Of a stretch of DNA of 64,000 nucleotides, positions 52,290 to 62,472 are shown piece by piece. The notes beneath the pieces are model-generated. The model saw only the letters and a list, made by a program, of their open reading frames with translations, ran no database searches and was not told the origin of the DNA. Source of the stretch: Odontocerum albicorne (Eukaryota; Arthropoda; Insecta; Trichoptera; Odontoceridae); the NCBI GenBank assembly GCA_949825065.1, contig OX463841.1, positions 23,448,916 through 23,512,915 of the forward strand, given 5' to 3'. Numbering within the stretch: position 1 is the stretch's first letter; each line of letters starts with the position of its first letter. The position numbers and the translations under genes are program-made.

Positions 52290-52515
52290 GATGCGTGCGG
52301 TCAGTAAGTCAGTGAGGCGGCGAGTGCCGGAGCGGAGCGGCTGAGGTGAGCCGGCCGCCACGGGCACGGCACCGGCACCGGCACCGGCAACGAAGCGGTG
52401 CGCGGCGCGGCGCTGCCTAGTGTTGTTTGTGGCAGATCTCGGGTTGCCAAGGCGACGCCGGACGGCGCCAGGTCGATGTTCCCGGGCGTCGCGCGCCTGC
52501 GCCCGCCTCACGGGC
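52290..52515. promoter_or_regulatory. CpG-rich island, candidate promoter
   Basis: This GC- and CpG-rich block in AT-rich DNA contains a short GGCACC tandem run near 52369-52387. On the + strand TCAGT at 52301 resembles an initiator, and CTGAG|GTGAG at 52341-52350 resembles a splice donor, which would define a tiny untranslated first exon. On the - strand a 121-codon open frame crosses it with Arg/Ala/Gly-rich composition and no recognisable domain. It is probably regulatory or 5' untranslated sequence, with strand undecided. Confidence 0.35.
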
Positions 52516-52726
52516 GGAGTCGGGAAACTGCCAGCGATTCGCGTATTATTTTAGAAATGCTGCCATCGCCATAATTTATGCTGAAAAAGTATTTGATTTT
52601 GAATAAAAGTATTGGCAATAGCACGTTAAACGTTCTATAATAGCAAAATTTCATCCTAAATATTAAAGATTTCGTTAGTATGAATGTTCTTACATACGAC
52701 TGAAATGTTGTTCCACACTTCATAAT

Positions 52727-52940
52727 TTTGTATTATATTATATTACATCTTCGTTGTTTACATTACAATCTGGGTGGTTTATGTGATAAAACCTTCCAAC
52801 CAACCAGAAATATATTATAGAGGCATTAAGTGAAAACCAGACTGGATTTTTTTTTATAAATCTGGGTCAACGGAAATCTAAAAAAAACTTTCTGATTGGA
52901 ATATGAACGTCTCATCAACTATGCCACGGAAAATTTTGCT
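52727..52940 (-). mobile_element. tRNA-derived SINE, main family, - strand
   Basis: The + strand reads ATTACATCTTCGTTGTTTAC, CCTTCCAACCAACCAGAAAT, GTGAAAACCAGACTGG, a T-run, and GGGTCAACGGAAATC, then ATCAACTATGCCACGG. It is diverged at the B box. This is the third - strand SINE within 1.5 kb. Confidence 0.68.
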
Positions 52941-53224
52941 AAATGAACCAAAAGTTCTGATCGTAAAAATAATAATCCAGTTTTACGATAATCGGGTATA
53001 AATTTCAAATGATTATGAAGGAAACTGCTCCAATATTCTTGTACATATTAAAAACTCTTTTTGATACTTATTTTACAGGATTCTGATAAAGTATCCCATG
53101 TAAAAGAGCATTGTTAGCCATATTGTGCATGAAAAAATTTATGCTTGTGTTTGTATTTTGAGTCCAAGTCCTTAAATTCCAGAATGTACAGTCTTGACAG
53201 ATCAAACCCAAAGTTTTAAAAAAC

Positions 53225-54440
53225 AAATTCCGTCGCCTAGTTGAAAATTGACATGTCTCTTGACTCAGGGGCTACAGATTTGATTTTGTGCGGTCTGAAG
53301 CTTCTGTAGGTTTTTTTCCTGTGAGCGTCCATGTCTCACAGCCAAACGTAAGTACTGAGAGAATACACTGGCGGTAAACCTTAAGTTTCAAAGATATTGG
53401 GAGGTCACTTTTGACAATATTCAAACGTCCAAATGAGCTCCAAGCTAGTTATATCCATCGTGATATTTCCAAAAGAAATAAGTTGACCCATATACACGTA
53501 TTCTTGAACAAGTTCCAGCTACTTCACATCTACAATTATTGGTTTTGGGGCCGCAAAGCTGTTCATCATATATTTGGTTTGTGATATGTTCATTTTTAAA
53601 TCATTTTGTTTACTGACCTCTACCAATTTCTGTAGTTGGTGCTGAAGATCATTCGGGTATTGTGAGAATATAACAATATTGTCTGCAAATCTCAAACAGT
53701 TCAGGTATTTTCCATCAATCAGTAATCCCTCATTGTCCCATTTCAGTTTACTAAAGGCATATTTAAGTGTAGCTGTGAATAATTTTGAGGAAATAGTATC
53801 GCATTGACGGAACTCCTTTACTTGTTTGGAAGGTTTCAGAAAATTTGGGAATATGCATAGCTGGTTGCTTCCTTATACTCGTAGATGATATTGAACAACT
53901 TAATGTATGCCTTTTCGATGCCTTGTGTTTTTAGAACCTCTAGTTTGACAGATTTTTTTACTGAGTCAAAGGCATTTTCGTAGTCTACAAAGACTAGGTA
54001 TAGAGAGAATGAATTCCTATTCTTCATAGCATTCTTTAATTTTCCGCAACACTTGAATATGATCTATGGTACTGGTACCGTTCCTGAATTCAGCTTCTTT
54101 ACGTGACTGGTTCGTGTTGAAGTTGTCGAGAGCAGCTTAGTTAAGATCTTAAATGGTTTGTACAGAGTAGGTAACAAGCTCATCAGACGGTAGTTCTTAA
54201 GACCCCCTGATCGCCTTTCTTATGGAAAAGTATTAGGGTTGCATATTTCAAAATTTTCGGAATGCTTTTTTCCAGAAGTCACTTGTTGATGGTATCCATT
54301 TCTCTACCCATTTGTTTTAGGACATCGATGGACAAACCGTCAGTGCCAGTAGCCTTTTCGGATTTCATACCTTTGATATGTGAATCTGATTTCATCTGTA
54401 AGATCTTTGGAATATTTTCGTCCTTCGTTGTTTCGAGATC
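53225..54440 (-). pseudogene. LINE reverse transcriptase remnant (RTE-like)
   Basis: On the - strand, from 54400: MKSEKATGTDGLSIDVLKQMGREM, then LYLVFVDYENAFDSVKKS (palm motif A), a region with EFRQCDTISSKLFTATLKYAF, and CLRFADNIVIFSQYPNDLQ. The catalytic FADD has become FADN. LVEVSKQNDLKMN, GRLNIVKSDLPISLKLKVYRQCILSVLTFGCETWTL and a Lys-rich end follow. The order is complete but stops and frameshifts break it. A six-base insertion (CGAGTA) inside the IIY/KEATS stretch at 53876-53883 matches the TACTCGTA octamer. A GTAT microsatellite lies beyond its 5' side. Confidence 0.85.
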
Positions 54441-54445
54441 TAAGT

Positions 54446-54623
54446 TTTGTATGTATGTATGTATGTATGTATGTATATATGTATGTATGTATATATGTAT
54501 GTATGTATGTATGTATATATGTATGTATGTACTCGTATGTATGATATGTACTCGTATGTATGTGTGTGTATATGTGTATGTGTGTATGTCTGTATGTATG
54601 ATATTTATGTATGTATATGTATA
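54446..54623 (+). repeat. (GTAT)n microsatellite with two CTCGTA insertions
   Basis: GTAT repeats are interrupted twice by TACTCGTA (54530-54537 and 54549-54556). Removing CTCGTA at each place restores GTAT repeats. The tract lies between a LINE remnant and the long-inverted-repeat element at 54624. Confidence 0.93.
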
Positions 54624-55597
54624 CAGGGTGTCCTGGAACTCGATGTCAAGCCGGTATTGAGGAAAAGACTAGCTTATGACGGTTCAGAATTTAAAAAAAT
54701 TCTTCCAAAAACCTTACACTTTTAGAGTTATAGGCATATTTTTGAAAAATGTGAAAGTAGTTACTCTGCGCCAAATGTTTATATGTTGTGACTACAAATT
54801 ACCATATTTTATGATTTTCATGGTTGTATCGCTATTCTAGATAGCCCTGCTATTAGTCGGAGTCCGATATAAAACAAAAAAAATCTGCATGTTCGAAAAA
54901 AAATTGTTTTGCTCCGATCATAAAAATTAATCTTTTATAAATTACTGTATTTAATGATGACACTTTTCAATGTAGCGTCACTACTTGTCTCATATTAACT
55001 TACGTCGAATGGTAACTATCTGTCTCACTCTAGTTCATGTCAAATGGTAACACTAGCTGTCTTACTCTAACTCGTTCATGCGCTGTATCGTTTGTCTCGC
55101 TCAAACTTATTGAATTTGATCTTTGATTATTGAATTTATATTTTAAAATTATTTTTAAAGGAGTATTAGGTATCTATTGAGCCATTTTGTAATCCTGACT
55201 AAACAGGCCATCTTTTGATGTAACTTGCCAGGTTAGCGTAGTATATTATTTTTACAGTATGATGAGTTAAAGTTAGCTGATAAAAAAGATTAATTTTTAT
55301 GATCGGACAAAAATATTTTTTTTTTCGAACATGCAGATTTTTTTTGTTTTATATCGGACTCCGAATAATATCAAGGTTATCTAGGATTGCGATACAACCA
55401 TGAAAATCATAAAATATGGCAATTTGTAGTCAGAGCAAATAAACATTTGGCGTAGAGTTGCTATTTTCACAATTTTCAAAAAAATGCCTATAACTTAAAA
55501 AGTATAAGGCTTTTGCAAGATTTTTTTAAAACTCTGAACCGTCATAAGCTGGCCTTTTCCTTGATACTGGCTTGACATCAAGTTACAGGACACCCTG
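54624..55597. mobile_element. Long-inverted-repeat element, 974 bp
   Basis: The element starts CAGGGTGTCC and ends GGACACCCTG, with TA on each side (54622-54623 and 55598-55599). The two arms, about 320 bases each (54624-54945 and about 55275-55597), are imperfect inverted copies of one another, sharing for example TGCATGTTCGAAAA and its complement, and the GTCATAAGCT / AGCTTATGAC region. The central 330 bases have no reading frame. TA duplication and a non-coding foldback structure suggest a non-autonomous Tc1/mariner-type element. It sits at the edge of a GTAT microsatellite. Confidence 0.85.
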
Positions 55598-55656
55598 TAT
55601 GTATATGTCTGTTAAAATATAAGAGTATATATAGGCTACAGAAAAACTCAAATATA

Positions 55657-56786
55657 TTGGGTGTTATCATACTCGTACGTTGTGTTCGTTTTTTTTTTCA
55701 ATTTAAAAATGAGCACCAATAGTAAAACAAAATGGTAAATGTTATACGTCATTCTAAAGAAAATGTTCTGCTCTACAAGATGCTGTGTTTGCTTTTACGT
55801 TACATGTATTATTTTATTCGATTACAAGCCTTCAAAATAGAATGTAACGTAGACGAAAATGAGCATTTTCGACACCTCCTTCTGTTCGCATTTAATCGAG
55901 GAAATAAAGCTGCAAAAGCTGCTCGCGATATTTGCGAAGTGTACGGTGAAGATGCTATGAATGAAAGACAGCTCGTCAATGGTTTTTCCGTTTCAAAGAC
56001 GGTAATTTCGACGTGAAAGACATGGAGCGTTCCGGACGACTAGTGGACTTCGATGAGGACTGCTTAAACCATATTATTCATGAAGATCCCCTTCAAAAAT
56101 TTTTCATCACCATTTTCAAACCATTTTTCATCACCAGTAATGATGCGGTAAAGGAACCTTTGCTTGTTGCCATGCGTAGCTCGATGACGCGTGAGCAAAC
56201 CAGCAGAAATTGTCGAACGTCGATTTTTGCTGTTTTCACTCAAAACACGTGGAACCCAAGCGTCGAACTTCTGGACTTTTCCCATTGATTTAAGATAGCG
56301 GTATTCAGCCATGTGACTACAATTCATCTCCTCAGCCAACTCTACGGTGGTTTGAAGGAGATCTTCATGAATAATATGGTTTAAGCGGTCTTCGTCGAAG
56401 TCCACTGGTCGTCCGGAACGCTCCATGTCATTCAGGTCGAAATTACCGTCGTTGAAACACAAAAACCATCGACGAGCTGTCCTTTCATCCATAGCATCTT
56501 CACCGTACACTTCACAAATATCGCGAGCAGCTTTGGCAGCTTTATTCCCTCGATTGAACGCGAACAGAAGGAGGTTTCGAAAATGCTCACTTTAGTCTAC
56601 TTGACATTCCATTTTGAAGCCTTGCAATCAAATAAAATAATATATGTAACGTAAAAGCAAACACAATATCTTGTAGAGCAGAAAATTTTATTTTGAATGA
56701 CGTATAACATTTACCAGTTTGTTTTACTTTTGGTGCTCATCTTTAAATTGAAAAAAAAAACGGACACAACTTATGTTAACACCTAA
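55657..56786. mobile_element. Palindromic mariner with two 5' ends
   Basis: This 1130-bp structure is flanked by TA on both sides (55655-55656 and 56787-56788). Both termini are the same 5' mariner end: GGTGTTA...GTTGTGTYCG, then a T-run, then GAGCACCAA. The right arm (56786 back to about 56098) reads on the - strand from the terminal repeat through the transposase N-terminus to the first catalytic motif (ITGDEKW). The left arm (55657 to about 56097) is an inverted copy of the first 400-odd bases of the same 5' half. No 3' half is present. The protein family differs from mariners A, B and C. The left arm has a one-base deletion that shifts its frame, and a CTCGTA insertion within its terminal repeat. 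Confidence 0.88.
56064..56510 (-). pseudogene. Mariner D transposase N-terminal fragment
   Basis: The open frame of the right arm encodes a mariner N-terminal region: VYGEDAMDERTARRWF (helix-turn-helix), DMERSGRPVDFDEDRL linker, LLQTTVELAEEMNCSHM (second helix region), WVPRVLSE, and ITGDEKW with the first catalytic Asp. It then runs through a local repeat (GGTGATGAAAAAT twice) into the inverted left arm. The second and third catalytic Asp are absent, so it cannot be active. More 5' coding sequence (AFNRGNKAAKAARDI) lies upstream in the same arm. Confidence 0.85.
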
Positions 56787-56968
56787 TAATATAGTGTAAG
56801 ATTAAAATCTGGAACCAGGTATCGAACATGGGGCCCCCACTTGCTGTATGTGAACGCTAGATCACCATCAATGTTAACACCTAATAATATAGTGTAAGAT
56901 TAAAATCTGGGACCAGGTATCGAACATGGGGCCCCCACTTGCTGTATGTGAACGCTAGATCACCATCA
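56773..56968 (-). repeat. 98-bp tandem duplication containing a tRNA-like head
   Basis: There are two units of 98 bp (starting at 56773 and 56871), differing by one base that I can see (GGAACC versus GGGACC). Each holds a - strand tRNA-like segment: A box side TGGTGATCTAGCGTTCAC and B box side TGTTCGATACCTGG. The first unit begins inside the last 14 bases of the palindromic mariner, so the duplication happened after that insertion. Confidence 0.8.
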
Positions 56969-57136
56969 ATGACAAATAAATATTTTTATAATAAATTGGT
57001 ATTTATTTTCTTTTATATTTAATTTACTTCTTCAAGAACCCAAATTTCATGTTAGTAAAATTCAACTTGTAAATAAGCATGGACAATGTCATGAAGTTAA
57101 CGGACGCTAAACGATATTGGTTTAAGTTTCATACAT

Positions 57137-57345
57137 ATGATAAACCCTAGATCAGGTGTGCGCAACGCCAGCTGCGCCCCCTCGGGGCGAAGCGCCCTGC
57201 CCGGGGCGCGAGGCGGCGCTCGGCGTCAGTCCAGTGTCGCGTTCCGCGGCCGACGTCGCTTCAACCCCGCGCTGAGCGTCGCGCCGATCCGTCGTCAGCG
57301 CGCGCGAGCAATCGCGAACTGTTCTCCCGTGCATCCACTCGCGTT
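57137..57345 (+). promoter_or_regulatory. CpG-rich island, candidate promoter
   Basis: About 200 bases are rich in G, C and CpG, in sharp contrast to the AT-rich surroundings. Inside, near 57224, is TCAGTC, which matches the arthropod initiator consensus TCAGTY. A short open frame and splice donor follow within 300 bases on the + strand. Open frames of 60-90 codons exist here on both strands, as expected for any GC-rich stretch, and I do not treat them as genes. The promoter role is inferred. It could instead be a GC-rich repeat fragment. Confidence 0.4.
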
Positions 57346-57438
57346 AGGTACCTATAATATATATGTACACAGCTACATAGCTCGTAGCCCACCTGCCCGA
57401 GATATGTAACGCTGCACAGTGGTTTAACTTGCGTGAAA

Positions 57439-57527
57439 ATGTGCCATACTCATTTGGAAATCAATTCGGATTATATTTTATCACTGAGGATCAAGCGACA
57501 AGTCATACTTCAGGAGGACAATCGGAG
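57439..57527 (+). CDS. Candidate first coding exon, unknown protein
   Basis: An ATG at 57439 opens 29 codons (beginning MCHTHLEINSDYILSL) that run to a strong splice donor, AG followed by GTGAGA, at 57527/57528, leaving two bases of a split codon. It lies about 215 bases downstream of an initiator-like TCAGTC in a CpG-rich island, so it could be the first coding exon of a + strand gene whose next exon lies in or beyond the remaining 6 kb. I do not recognise the peptide. A chance ATG-plus-donor combination is possible. Confidence 0.25.
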
Positions 57528-60244
57528 GTGAGATTTATAATATTTTAAATATGTATGAATATGTGTTTGAGATAAATGAGAAATCATAAATGGAAAACTT
57601 ATATATTTTAAGAAATTACTATCAATTTTTAAACATAAACAACAATATATTTTTCAACAGAACACAATTGAAAATCAAAAGAAAGATAAAGCAGTTTGTA
57701 TGTTGTTTTTGAAAATAATTTTGTCGTTGTATTTCGTGCGCACTTGCTTACAAGGTAATTGAAATTCATTGTTATTAATCGAAAGGATTTTTGAAAGTCA
57801 AATACGGGTAAAGTGAGTGTATTAAGATTTCGAATAAATGGAAATGTTACGAGGTTAATCGGATAGTTCAATACGCTACCTCTGTTTCCAATGCTAATTC
57901 TCGTATCTCTCTTCTAGAATTCCAAGTTATCGTGAACATCTGTCTCCATCTTAAGAAGAAAAATGATCCTCTTAATCTGGAGGTATCGCGCTCGGCAGAA
58001 GCAAAATTATATTTTCATTTTCGTTCTAATGAAAACCTTCGAATATTGGCAGTGCAATAAATCTTGACATTATTTTGCGATATGCTGGCGGCACGTTTCT
58101 GTATGTTATGTTTTCATATCTCATAACAATTTAGGCTTGAGAAAAACAACCAAGTTTACCTTCTAAACTTCACAGTTTCGTTCAATTTATAAACAAATTT
58201 CCGCTCATGAAATTATCTAAAATATGTAACTTAAGTCGCAAACCTATTTAAATAAACAATCTCTACATTAAAAATATAATTCATAAAATTATATATCAAT
58301 ATTAAATTATCTTTAAATTTACAAATGATTCTTAAACATTTTTTAATTGTTTAGCCTGTGTGATCAGCTTTAAGTGAGACTTTTTATCAGTAATATATGA
58401 AAACACAAAGTAACAGAACCAATTAAAAACAAATAATGAATTTCCCCCTATACGATCAATGTATATTGAGTAACTCTATTAAATTTGATTAATTTTAGGA
58501 AGATCAGCAGGCTGTAAATCAAACATTAAAAAAATCTCTAGATTAATTGAATGTTTGTCGTACGTTTCCAACTTATTTGAAGTAAAGTCATATTCATTTT
58601 GAAAATATATTAAATTTTACAAAAAACACTCACTCTCTCATACTCCCGACGTAGTACAATTAAAAACTTGAAAAAATAAGTAAATCATAAACGTTGAAAA
58701 TGATGAAGAAAGAAAATATAGAAAGTGAAACAGAAAAGTGACAATCTTTTCAGCTTCATGTTTTAGTTATCAACCGCTGACGTGTTTTGATTTTAAGTTT
58801 CACTTGTCGCGAGTTCTGAATTGAATAATGCCGACCACACTCTATTGTTTATTGTAAACGGATGAAAAACGAGTTATTATTTTATGGCACCTATTGATTA
58901 GAATAATGTATTATTGCATTTGTATTAATAGACACCAATTCCAGGATTATGGGCAGCGATAATTATAGCTTTGACCTCAAAGTAAATGCGTCATGTATAT
59001 CGATTAGTATACATTGTTAATTTATAGGAGAAATCTAAGTGATATTAAATGTCGTCATAATTTAAGAAATTTTATAGCCCTTGTTAGTAAAAATTAAGAA
59101 TTGGGTCAATTTCAACTTTCTGCATTCAAAAAGGTAATTATGATATTTTATGCGTCATAAAGTAGGAAGTAGAAACATTCTCGGTAATATAATTTTATTT
59201 TTGCATTGGTTTTCAAAAATTAATATTTTCTATTGTACAACTTAAAACAAAACCATTTCAGAAAGATGATATTTTTTATTTTATTTGCTGTCATTTGGTA
59301 ATTAAATTCAATCAAGTAGTATATATTTAAATTAATTAATTTGAAAAATATTCACAGGGTCACATTTTTTCAAAGCATCCGCGAGGTATGTTTATTCAGA
59401 TATACAGAGGGAATCTTTTTACAAAAGGAAAATTATGAATATTTTGAAAAATAATTTAACAACAAACCGATGGTTTGATATCTTAATTTTTAAAATTATT
59501 TTCATGATAATCGTAATTTGTAAGATATCCCAAAATATGATTTTAATATTTTCAGATCCTTTATTTTCTACCTATACAACCTTTCCATTTACACCAATCA
59601 TTTCAAGTTGTCACGTAGTATGTGATGGTGATGCTTTAATCTCAGAATCTAATTTACTTGTTTTTTTTATTTAACCCTTTCGTGCGAATATACCTGGCGG
59701 ACTTAATGCTTTAAAGCAGTTTCTTTTAATTAACCAGCTCTTGTTTGATGATTATTATTGGAATCCATGACCATGTTTTTGACCTAGTGTAGTGGAGAAA
59801 AAATAAAATAAAACTCAAGTAAAATAGGGATTAGAAGGGGAATCGTATGAGAGTTTAGGACGAGGAATATTTAGATATGAATAATGCTTCTAAGTTTATG
59901 TTTAAATATCGATACGGAAGAAGCACATCTGATTGAGCCAGGATGATCGTTGCAAACTCGAGCCGAGTGAACTAGAAAATACTCGTATGATGTCTAAAAT
60001 GACGTGTGATGTGTTGGTACATAAATTATTCTGCTGTTACCAGATTGGAGGGAAAGTCTGTGCTAACACACCAATTTTTTTTTTCACAGATACTGAGAAC
60101 AGCTTGGATTATTCAACACTCCAAGGAGGAATTGACTGAACATAGAGATGTCTTTATAGTATTTAAATAGTAATTTGCAGAATAAGAAGCGTAATTATTA
60201 AGTTGAATATTTGGTAAAAGTTTATGTCATTGACGAAATATTGA
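57528..60244. other. AT-rich spacer, possibly intron
   Basis: If the donor at 57527 is real, this begins an intron. No downstream acceptor-exon pair is convincing. Near 60090-60135 TTTTTTTTTTTCACAG precedes a short frame ending STLQGGID and TGA; it resembles an acceptor and a last exon, but is too short to trust. Confidence 0.3.
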
Positions 60245-60450
60245 TTACACAAATTCACAATGCAAGCATGAGTAGGAGTCGTGGGAGAGGACGACTCGCA
60301 ACTGAGAAAGTATGGTTGGTCTAAGTGAATGAAATTTTTAAAAAGGAATGGTAAGGAGGAATATAAACTAAAGTAATTTTATGAAAAGATGTATGAGTGT
60401 GGAGGAGGCGCAGGAAGTGTTAAAAGATATAACAAGGATCTCTGTTTGCT
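60245..60450 (+). mobile_element. LINE C-terminal tail remnant (RTE-like)
   Basis: The sequence reads RGRGRLATEKVWLV*VNEIFKKEW, then a KDVSVEEAQEVLKDIT-like stretch near 60385-60425. These are eroded forms of the RGRPRK.W.DQV and CM.VEEA segments of the local LINE family. No other part of the element is present. Confidence 0.5.
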
Positions 60451-61167
60451 TTTCAGTCCTGTCTTCAATTACCATCAACTCGACGGTGCCTTTTATCGGG
60501 TTAATTTGAGCCATATTTAATTTATTGTTCCCCATAAAAAGTTGATTAAATTTTGTTTTCTAAATAACAGCTCAAATGTTTGATATTCCTGTTAATTGTT
60601 ATTTTTTGTGAAAATGAAGAGGTTTGTTAACCCTAATTAGACACAGTTTAACTGAAGTACATAATAACTCGTAACATTTTCGGTGTTGTAATGTTCATTT
60701 GAAATTGATAGAGAGAGGACAAAGCTTGCATATTAATTGTTAGTATGTTAAGTAGTAAACTGCGCCGGCGTTTAGTTCGATGCAATCATTAATTAAACTG
60801 AATTACTTCGAGAACTTTATTGTGTAAATCTTGCAGAGATGGCAATTACTTGAAAATATCAAAAATCATAATTCAGATTTCACACTGAGTTACAGATATA
60901 AAACTCTATAATTTTTAATATTGTTGGGTTCCACTAGATTTCATGATAATTTTTTGAAGAATACATATTTTAATGCTTTGATACCATTTAAAAAAATATC
61001 CTTCATGAATTCATATATCAATGATATTCACTCATCACTGGAAATAAAATGTCATTTTACAGTTGAAAAATATTCCTGTTTATATTTCTCCATACATTTA
61101 ATAAATGCCAAAATGTTCGATTTATTAATTTCTAACGAACGTTTGTGTTCAAGATACTGTTTCTAAC
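60451..61167. other. AT-rich spacer
   Basis: No gene or repeat family seen. An 81-codon frame at 60921-61166 has no domain. Confidence 0.5.
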
Positions 61168-61372
61168 TTTTATTTAGAATTACAAACATGCCCCTTATGG
61201 AGAAGGCAGAGAGAACATTTTTATTTATAATTACAAACATGCCCCTTATGGAGAAGGCAGAGAGAACATTTTTATTTAGAATTACAAACATGCCCCTTAT
61301 GGAGAAGGCAGAGAGAACACTTTTATTTAGATTTACAAACATGCCCCTTATGGAGAAGGCAGAGAGAACATT
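61168..61372 (+). repeat. 51-bp tandem repeat, 4 units
   Basis: Four units of 51 bp contain AATTACAAACATGCCCC and TTATGGAGAAGGCAGAG. The period is a multiple of 3, and one frame (61188-61412) gives a 17-residue repeat starting MPLMEKAERT, with few changes between units. A gene is not supported: there is no domain or splice context, and the frame starts inside the repeat. Confidence 0.93.
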
Positions 61373-62304
61373 TTTAATTTATGGAAGTTTCGCAATTGTT
61401 GTATTGGCTTAATACAGTACTAAGTGCACCGTGATCTTGTAACACATTGTTAAATATATTTTTTTTATCTTATCGTCACTCGAAAACTTACTTCCCAGAT
61501 AGCGAAATTCCTCGACTTGCTATATCCTTTCAATGTTCAATTATACATTACAAACATTAATATTATAAAGGCCACAAACATACAACAATACAAAAAATAT
61601 AGGATTGCTTATAAGAATTAAAAAAGTATTTTAGAATATATTATTTTTTGGGTACACATTAGTTGACATTTCAAATAAGTTCTAAAATATGGTATATGTT
61701 TCCCTTTTATTTTTCAAAATATTTATTTCACTTTCAAAATAGGCGAATAATTTGTTCGAAATGAGTAACATTTTTTGAAAAAAGATGTTTAATATAGTAA
61801 GTGTGTTATATACTACACAAGTATTTGTGTTAAAATATTATACTTGATTATAATGTACTCGGTAGATATAATTTGCCTGCTTTAAATTTACCTGATAACT
61901 ATTTTAATTCTATTTTTATATGAATTTTAGAAGGTTAAGGATGGATTTTTTAATATATAATTTTGGGATCGTATTTTTGAAATAAAGCAACATCATGTAA
62001 AGCAACATCGTGGAATACACAAATATTGTATGAAAATATTGTACCTCGAGTTAATACTACGAGAATCACAATGATTCATCTGTGCACATTTTATGCAAAA
62101 ATCAATTAAGCCTGAGAACTGTTGTTCAATTACTCATATATCTATTTCACACTAAAAACATTTAATTTGCGGTGTTCTTTAAATATAAGTTTCGACTTAA
62201 AATGTAAGTAAAGTTTAAAGCTTACGGCTAAACAGTATTTCAAACATAGCGAATGTGAATGATATAAGCTTAACTCAAATATTGCACTGATTTAAAAAAA
62301 ATAA
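61373..62304. other. AT-rich spacer
   Basis: No gene or repeat seen between the 51-bp tandem repeat and the interleaved inverted repeats. Confidence 0.5.
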
Positions 62305-62370
62305 ACCACGATTTTTTGTAGATACCAGCTTGTATAGTATCTACAAAAAATCGTGGTATACAACTGGTAT
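62305..62370. repeat. Interleaved inverted repeats
   Basis: A perfect 21-base inverted repeat (62305-62325 with 62337-62357) has an 11-base loop. A second inverted repeat (62322-62336 with 62357-62370, one base missing) crosses it, because its left arm uses the end of the first arm and the loop. The order is X-Y-X'-Y', as in an H-type pseudoknot. Confidence 0.9.
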
Positions 62371-62472
62371 TAAAATTTGTCGGGAGTTGTTGATTCACAA
62401 GGTATTTGAAATTTGAATATTCATATTTTTGTTTGATTATGATTTTACAAAATTATTACTTGTACAATAAAA

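Noticed and set aside
52146..52511. 121-codon frame on the - strand
   Set aside because: It crosses a CpG-rich island and runs into AT-rich DNA; composition shifts abruptly and no domain is present. Recorded as a candidate regulatory block.
60085..60139. Possible last exon after a pyrimidine-rich AG
   Set aside because: About 50 bases are too few to distinguish from chance, and no donor partner could be linked.
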